DNA of 10,286 nt from Pseudomonadota bacterium (lineage in GTDB: Bacteria; Desulfobacterota; Desulfovibrionia; Desulfovibrionales; Desulfovibrionaceae): the NCBI GenBank assembly GCA_023411815.1, contig JAEYOJ010000087.1, positions 1 to 10,286 of the forward strand, written 5' to 3'. A program made the position numbers and the translations under genes. The notes beneath the pieces were generated by a model, which saw only the letters and a list, made by a program, of their open reading frames with translations, was not told the DNA's origin and searched no databases. Positions 6,249 through 10,286 of this stretch are shown here, in pieces. Each line of letters starts with the position of its first letter. The first letter of the stretch is position 1.

Positions 6249-7484
6249 ATGAGCGCAGCCACCGATTACTCATTCCGCCTCCGCGACTGCCTGCTGGGCG
6301 CGCAAATGCTGTTCGTCGCCTTCGGCGCCCTGGTCCTTGTGCCTTTGCTTACCGGATTGGACCCAAATGTCGCCCTCTTCACCGCGGGCGCGGGCACACT
6401 CCTCTTCCAGATCGTGACCAAGGGCAAGGTGCCGGTTTTCCTGGCCTCCTCCTTTGCTTTCATCGCGCCCATCATGTATGGCGTACAGACCTGGGGCATT
6501 CCCGCGACCATGTGCGGCTTGGCCTCGGCGGGCGCGGTCTATGTGCTGCTCAGCCTGCTCGTGCGCGTCTACGGCACTGGCATCGTCAACCGCGTGCTGC
6601 CTCCCATCGTCACCGGACCAGTCATCATGGTCATCGGCCTCATCCTGGCGCCGGTGGCCGTGCATATGGCCTCGGGCCGCACCGGCGACGGCGCCGTGCA
6701 GCTCGTGCCGTATGGGACAGCCCTCCTTGTGGCCGGTATATCCCTGGGCACGACCGTTTTCGTCTCGCTCATCGCCAGAGGCATGCTCAAGCTGGTGCCT
6801 ATCCTGTGCGGCATCGCCGCCGGCTATACCACGAGCCTCATCCTCGGCCTGGTTGATTTTTCCAAGGTAGCCCAGGCGGAATGGATCGCCCTGCCTTCTT
6901 TCGTCGCTCCGCAGTGGAACCTCGAAGCGATTTTGTTCATCCTGCCCGTGGCCATCGCTCCGGCCATCGAACACGTAGGTGACGTGCTGGCCATCAGCTC
7001 TGTCGCACGTAAGAACTACCTGGAAACTCCCGGCCTGCACCGCACCCTGCTGGGTGACGGCCTGGCCACCTCCATGGCCTCCTTCCTCGGCGGTCCGCCC
7101 AATACAACCTACTCCGAAGTCACCGGCGCGGTGGCCCTGACGAAGGCCTTCAATCCGGCAATCATGACCTGGGCCGCCATCACGGCCGTCCTGCTGGCCT
7201 TTGTGGGCAAGCTTGGAGCCATATTGTCCACGATTCCCGTGCCGGTCATGGGCGGCATCATGGTGCTCCTGTTCGGCGCCATCACCGTCGTGGGCATGAA
7301 CACCCTCGTACGCGCCGGCGAGGACCTCACGAAACCGCGCAATCTGGCAATTACCGCTCTCATTCTGGTCATCGGCATCGGTGGCATGAGCGTGGGCGTA
7401 GGCAAGTTCAATCTGGGCGGCATCGGCTTGGCCGGCTTGGTCGGCGTGCTGCTCAACCTCCTGCTGCCAGGCGGACGCGAGTAG
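6249..7484 (+). CDS. uraA: Uracil permease, NCS2 (nucleobase:cation symporter-2) family
   Basis: A 411-residue inner-membrane transporter with about 14 hydrophobic segments, expected to import uracil with protons. Family motifs are clear: the SSFAFIAPI stretch (67-75), IEHVGD (240-245), GLHRTLLGDGLAT (262-274), GGPPNTTYSE (281-290) and PVPVMGG (330-336). By motif, E241 and E290 match the two substrate-binding glutamates of E. coli UraA. Two other uracil-site positions differ: Asp replaces His at 245 and Ser replaces Gly at 289. I recall these as shared by a large UraA subfamily, so they do not by themselves change the assignment, though related bases cannot be excluded. The ATG at 6249 has AGGAG 5 bases upstream (6239-6243); an earlier in-frame ATG at 6168 lies inside upp and has no such site. 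It is co-transcribed with upp and ends at a strong terminator. Confidence 0.93.
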   Translation: MSAATDYSFRLRDCLLGAQMLFVAFGALVLVPLLTGLDPNVALFTAGAGTLLFQIVTKGKVPVFLASSFAFIAPIMYGVQTWGIPATMCGLASAGAVYVLLSLLVRVYGTGIVNRVLPPIVTGPVIMVIGLILAPVAVHMASGRTGDGAVQLVPYGTALLVAGISLGTTVFVSLIARGMLKLVPILCGIAAGYTTSLILGLVDFSKVAQAEWIALPSFVAPQWNLEAILFILPVAIAPAIEHVGDVLAISSVARKNYLETPGLHRTLLGDGLATSMASFLGGPPNTTYSEVTGAVALTKAFNPAIMTWAAITAVLLAFVGKLGAILSTIPVPVMGGIMVLLFGAITVVGMNTLVRAGEDLTKPRNLAITALILVIGIGGMSVGVGKFNLGGIGLAGLVGVLLNLLLPGGRE

Positions 7485-7495
7485 TCTTCCGCATC

Positions 7496-7524
7496 GGGGA
7501 GGAGCGCCGCTCCTCCCCTTCTTT
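7496..7524 (+). terminator. Intrinsic terminator of the upp-uraA operon
   Basis: A perfect 9-bp stem, GGGGAGGAG (7496-7504) with CTCCTCCCC (7510-7518), plus one extra loop-closing C-G pair (7505/7509). It is followed directly by TTCTTT (7519-7524). It begins 11 bases after the uraA stop, and the T-rich tail is on the plus-strand side. Confidence 0.88.
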
Positions 7525-7818
7525 GCATCCGGCAACCGTTGTCAGCGGACCCCGCCTCGATATCTCTCCCCGAACCAGCTCCCGTCATCCCTCCGCGCGC
7601 CTCATCTGGATGGCTTTTGTCTCACCTGGCGGAAGCCTGAGTTTTTTCTGGATCATCAAATCCTGATTTGCATGGTCCGATTCTTGTACGATCTCACACA
7701 AGCAGCTAGTAATTGATCCGGCGTTCATGCAAGGAGAAGCCGGTTCAGTCAGGTGAGCAAGCCCAAGGGCTACGCTGCACGAATAGTTGAGCTGTCTAGC
7801 AAAGGAGTCTGTGCTTCC
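7525..7818 (+). other. Intergenic spacer upstream of the LOG gene
   Basis: Together with the terminator this makes a 334-base gap. It is visibly more AT-rich than its surroundings from about 7635 to 7720. It holds a perfect 6-bp inverted repeat CAAATC-CT-GATTTG (7657-7670), which could be a small operator. A weak promoter-like pair follows, TTGTAC (7685-7690), 17 bases, then TAGTAA. A 5-bp palindrome AGCCC-AA-GGGCT lies at 7760-7771. None is strong enough to name a regulator. Open frames on either strand here look like chance. Confidence 0.3.
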
Positions 7819-8748
7819 ATGATCTTCGGTCCATTCAAACGCGGCCCATTTCCTTCTGCGGATGAAGATGCGTTTGCTGCGCAACTGCGCAAGGAAACGC
7901 CCCAAACCCGAACCCCTTCATACAAACTGGCTTTCCAGGATGACGAATTCCTGCTCAGGGATGAGTTGCGTCCCGTGCGGTTGCAGTTGGAGCTGCTCAA
8001 GCCCGAACTGCTCATGCGCGAGCAGAATATTGACGCCACCGTCGTGATCTACGGCAGCGCGCGTGTTCCGGAGCCGGCAGTGGCGCAAGAGATGCTCTGC
8101 GCTGCCGAGGCCGAACTGGAGAAAGCCCCGGACAACTCCAAGCTGCAGCAACGTGCGGCTGCCGCCCGCAATGCGGTGTACTTCAGCCGCTATTACGAGG
8201 AAGCGCGCACCCTCGGTCGGCTCATCTCGACCAATTGCCAGTTGGAGTGCGAGCAGAATCTGGTGGTGATGACAGGCGGCGGACCCGGCATCATGGAGGC
8301 GGCCAATCGGGGGGCTCATGATGTAAACGCTCAGACGATCGGCCTGAACATCGTCCTTCCCTTCGAGCAAGCGCCCAACCCCTACATAACTCCGGATCTG
8401 TCGTTCCAGTTCCACTACTTCGCCATTCGCAAAATGCATCTGCTCATGCGTGCAAAGGGGCTGGTGGCCTTCCCCGGCGGATTCGGCACCATGGACGAGT
8501 TGTTCGAAACCCTGACCCTGATCCAGACCGGCAAGGTTGATCCCATTCCAGTGCTTCTTTTCGGACGCGAATTCTGGACCAAGGTCATCAACTTCGAGGC
8601 CCTGGTGGAAGCCGGCACCATTGCGGCACACGACCTGAAGCTCTTCCAGTATGTGGAAACGGCCGAAGAAGCCTGGTCCATCCTGGCCAAGGAAATCGGC
8701 CGGAACGGAAAGCCCAACGGCCGACAGGTCACCAAGGCTGAAGCGTAG
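7819..8748 (+). CDS. LOG-family protein (TIGR00730-type nucleotide 5'-monophosphate phosphoribohydrolase)
   Basis: A 309-residue cytoplasmic protein with the Rossmann-like LOG ('lysine decarboxylase-like') fold. The two diagnostic motifs are GGGPGIMEAAN (153-163) and PGGFGTMDE (219-227), which hold the phosphate-binding glycines and the catalytic Glu 227. LOG enzymes cleave the N-glycosidic bond of nucleoside 5'-monophosphates, giving free base and ribose 5-phosphate. The plant enzymes activate cytokinins, and E. coli PpnN acts on general nucleotides. This form has an N-terminal extension of about 70 residues compared with the roughly 190-residue LOG proteins, and a helical insertion (about 90-135). 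The ATG at 7819 is preceded by AAAGGAG (7801-7807). A GTG at 7753 would add 22 residues but its nearest ribosome site is too distant. It is transcribed apart from upp-uraA because a terminator intervenes, but the shared nucleobase theme is suggestive. The actual substrate is unknown. Confidence 0.87.
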   Translation: MIFGPFKRGPFPSADEDAFAAQLRKETPQTRTPSYKLAFQDDEFLLRDELRPVRLQLELLKPELLMREQNIDATVVIYGSARVPEPAVAQEMLCAAEAELEKAPDNSKLQQRAAAARNAVYFSRYYEEARTLGRLISTNCQLECEQNLVVMTGGGPGIMEAANRGAHDVNAQTIGLNIVLPFEQAPNPYITPDLSFQFHYFAIRKMHLLMRAKGLVAFPGGFGTMDELFETLTLIQTGKVDPIPVLLFGREFWTKVINFEALVEAGTIAAHDLKLFQYVETAEEAWSILAKEIGRNGKPNGRQVTKAEA

Positions 8749-8773
8749 GCCACTCCTCACGCCCAAAAAGCAA

Positions 8774-8805
8774 ACGGGCCGGCTTCTTTTCAGAAGCCGG
8801 CCCGT
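8774..8805 (-). terminator. Intrinsic terminator of the hisA-copZ operon, between convergent genes
   Basis: A perfect 14-bp stem (8774-8787 with 8792-8805) around a 4-base loop. On the minus strand the loop reads GAAA, a GNRA tetraloop, and the hairpin is followed by TTGCTTTTT (plus positions 8765-8773). This orientation fits the end of the CopZ-like gene, whose stop is 24 bases away. On the plus strand no T-run follows, so it would serve the LOG gene only weakly. Confidence 0.85.
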
Positions 8806-8828
8806 AGAAATGCAGTAAATCTAACGCC

Positions 8829-9038
8829 TTATGAATTCGCCACCTCGAAGCCCACATCCGTTATGGCCTTGCCGACAGTCGCTTTGTCCACGGGCTTGCC
8901 GGTCTCGTATGTGACCACGCCGCTGGCCAAATCCACCTTGACGTTACCGACTCCGTCCAATGCCTCCAGGGCCTGGGTGACCGATTTGACGCAATGCTGG
9001 CATCTCATGCCCTTGACGGTGATGCGCTCCATGGCCAT
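8829..9038 (-). CDS. Heavy-metal-associated (HMA) domain protein, CopZ-like metallochaperone
   Basis: A 69-residue single-domain protein of the HMA family, which binds Cu(I) or similar soft metals through two cysteines and hands them to P-type ATPases. The metal site is GMRCQHC (10-16, C13 and C16), followed by a beta-alpha-beta pattern of the right length with the typical VKVDLASGVVTYE strands (33-45) and a terminal ITDVGFEV. The ATG at 9038 is chosen because GGAGG lies 6 bases upstream (9045-9049); an earlier in-frame ATG at 9092 lies inside hisA and has no comparable site. It begins 40 bases after the hisA stop and ends at the operon terminator, so it is probably co-transcribed with hisA. 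No copper ATPase, oxidase or metalloregulator gene is in the window, so partner and metal are not shown. Confidence 0.92.
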   Translation of the reverse strand: MAMERITVKGMRCQHCVKSVTQALEALDGVGNVKVDLASGVVTYETGKPVDKATVGKAITDVGFEVANS

Positions 9039-9078
9039 GTCTGTCCTCCAATATGCACCGGCTTGGTCTTGATCCGGT

Positions 9079-9807
9079 CTATCTATTATCAAGCCACCTC
9101 ACGGCGGCCGCAAAGTCGAGACTGCCGGCGTAAATGGCTTTGCCGGTGATAATGCCTTCAAGCCCCTGGCTCTCAAGGGGAGCAAGCGCCTGCACATCCT
9201 CCAGGGTAGCCACACCACCTGCCACGATGACCGGCAGGTCCGTGTGCGCGAGCAGGTGCCTCAAGGCTTCCAGGTTGACTCCGCTCTGCATGCCGTCGCG
9301 GCCGATATCGGTATAGATAATAAAGGATGTGCCCTGATCCGCGAGCCTGGGCAGCACGTCGGCAGCCGTCAGGCCGGCGTCCTGGACCCAGCCTTTGGTC
9401 TTGAGCCGTCCGTCCACGGCATCCAGGGACACGCCGATGCGGCCGGGAAGCTCGGCGCAAAGCCTGCCGAAGCCTTGAGGATCCTCCAGGGCCATGGTGC
9501 CGATGATGAGTCGCTGTACGCCAGCACCGATATAGGCCTTGGCGGTTTCCAGGTCGCGTACGCCGCCACCGAGCTGCACAGGGATGGACAACGTGGAGCA
9601 GATCGAAGCGACGAGGTCGAAATTCTTGGGCCGGCCGTCGAAGGCTCCGTCGAGATCGATGACGTGCAGCCAGCGGGCGCCCAGCGAAGCCCAATGGCTG
9701 GCCATGGAGAGCGGATCGGCTGAAAAAACGGTCACCTCATCCTTGCGCCCCTGGCGCAGGCGAACGCATTGGCCGTCCTTGATATCCACCGCCGGAAAAA
9801 GAATCAC
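9079..9807 (-). CDS. hisA: Phosphoribosyl-formimino-aminoimidazole carboxamide ribotide isomerase
   Basis: Catalyses the fourth step of histidine biosynthesis, the Amadori rearrangement of ProFAR to PRFAR, in the cytoplasm. The 242-residue product is a (beta/alpha)8 barrel of normal length. The two catalytic aspartates are visible: D8 in FPAVDIKDG and D129 in SLDAVDG. The phosphate-binding motifs of the two half-barrels are also seen: LGGGVRD (79-85) with IIGT (101-104), and VAGGVAT (195-201) with ITGKAIY (220-226). The YTDIGRDGM segment (165-173) is typical of HisA and separates it from HisF. The start is GTG, with AAAGGAG 8 bases upstream (9816-9822). It overlaps the stop of the preceding gene by four bases, which suggests coupling. 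No other his gene is present. Confidence 0.96.
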   Translation of the reverse strand: MILFPAVDIKDGQCVRLRQGRKDEVTVFSADPLSMASHWASLGARWLHVIDLDGAFDGRPKNFDLVASICSTLSIPVQLGGGVRDLETAKAYIGAGVQRLIIGTMALEDPQGFGRLCAELPGRIGVSLDAVDGRLKTKGWVQDAGLTAADVLPRLADQGTSFIIYTDIGRDGMQSGVNLEALRHLLAHTDLPVIVAGGVATLEDVQALAPLESQGLEGIITGKAIYAGSLDFAAAVRWLDNR

Positions 9808-10286
9808 AGTCCGAGCTCCTTTATTGCCTGCTCAATGCCTTCCAAGGCCAGTTCCTCGGCGGAAACCCATTTGCCGCCCCGGCTGACGAACTTGCCCACT
9901 TCCAGCAGATTCTCACTGAGCGGCTGCTGGGTTTCCTCGAATCTGTACCTGCGCAGAATGGTCCTGTTGCGCACATCCAACAGGAAAAAATCCATGATCA
10001 CGCTGGCCGGCTCTTCGGCTCCCCAGTCACCGCCTCTGCGCTCGCTATAAAATATGAGCTGAGGCACGAGCAGATAGTCCGCGGGGATGCACGAACCGAC
10101 CTGCAGCCAATAACGCAATGCGGGCATACGCTGCCCCTCGGTGCGCTCGAGAGAAATGCGTTCTCGGCACTGGCTGGCCGCGGGCTCAGGGACGAAGTCC
10201 TTGCCCGCGTCGCGCAAAGCTCCCTCAAACGCGAGATCAAGCCTGTTCAGCACGCGCTCCTCAACCAGCTCGCACTGTTCGGGCAG
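9804..10286 (-). CDS. Hypothetical protein, N-terminus beyond the right edge
   Basis: The reading frame is open to the right edge (at least 160 residues visible), so the true start is outside the window; a GTG at 10253 is internal. I do not recognise the family. What is visible is a soluble mixed alpha/beta protein without membrane segments: beta-rich stretches around YWLQVGSCIPADYLLVPQLIFY and VIMDFFLLDVRNRTILRRYRF, then a helical end (ALEGIEQAIKELGL). The beta-strand layout and the 'FLLDVRNRTILRRYRFEETQQPLSENL' type of segment remind me of small envelope lipoproteins that resemble TolB/CsgG or GNA1162 proteins, but a signal peptide or lipobox would be in the missing part, so this is only a guess. 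The stop overlaps the hisA GTG by four bases, so it is in the same operon. Confidence 0.7.
   Translation of the reverse strand: MPEQCELVEERVLNRLDLAFEGALRDAGKDFVPEPAASQCRERISLERTEGQRMPALRYWLQVGSCIPADYLLVPQLIFYSERRGGDWGAEEPASVIMDFFLLDVRNRTILRRYRFEETQQPLSENLLEVGKFVSRGGKWVSAEELALEGIEQAIKELGL

Noticed and set aside
6270..7535. Long minus-strand open frame opposite the uraA gene (421 codons)
   Set aside because: It is the antisense shadow of a transporter, rich in Asp, Gly, His and Gln, with no recognisable domain.
7585..7905. Minus-strand open frame of 106 codons between uraA and the LOG gene
   Set aside because: It overlaps the start of the LOG gene, has no recognisable domain and no clear ribosome site.

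Overview
The window is compact, GC-rich bacterial chromosome with ten complete genes, one gene cut by the right edge and one probable RNA gene at the left edge. The gene content suggests a sulfate-reducing deltaproteobacterium of the Desulfovibrio type: a two-gene SufC/SufB-like iron-sulfur assembly pair, an RluD/CoaE fusion, and Upp/UraA next to a long LOG-family protein. That placement is inferred from remembered family resemblance, with no database search. No insertion sequence, phage gene, CRISPR array, tRNA or rRNA was seen.

Left edge (1-406): no convincing gene. On the minus strand a sigma70-like promoter (-35 at 356-361, 17-base spacer, -10 at 333-338) is followed by more than 300 bases with several strong hairpins. 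This looks like a structured RNA gene or a long 5' leader running off the window; I could not assign it to a known RNA class.

Minus-strand block (407-5342), in transcription order: an RluD-type pseudouridine synthase fused to dephospho-CoA kinase; a rhomboid protease overlapping it by 17 bases; after 124 bases a SufC-like ATPase; 3 bases later a SufB-like scaffold; then a small membrane protein of the YdjM type. The ATPase and scaffold form the coherent unit, a minimal Fe-S cluster assembly machine without SufE, SufS or a second SufB/D protein nearby.

Plus-strand block (5398-8748): a good promoter candidate, then upp and the uraA-type permease. Together these import uracil and convert it to UMP. 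A strong intrinsic terminator follows. After a 334-base spacer comes a LOG-family nucleotide phosphoribohydrolase, whose family chemistry releases bases from nucleotides.

Minus-strand block (8774-10286): a hypothetical protein cut by the right edge, hisA overlapping it by 4 bases, then a small CopZ-like metal-binding protein, ending in a 14-bp terminator hairpin shared with the convergent LOG gene.

The most unusual items are the unassigned structured RNA, the two-gene Suf-like pair with an enlarged, cysteine-bearing ATPase, and the RluD-CoaE fusion.
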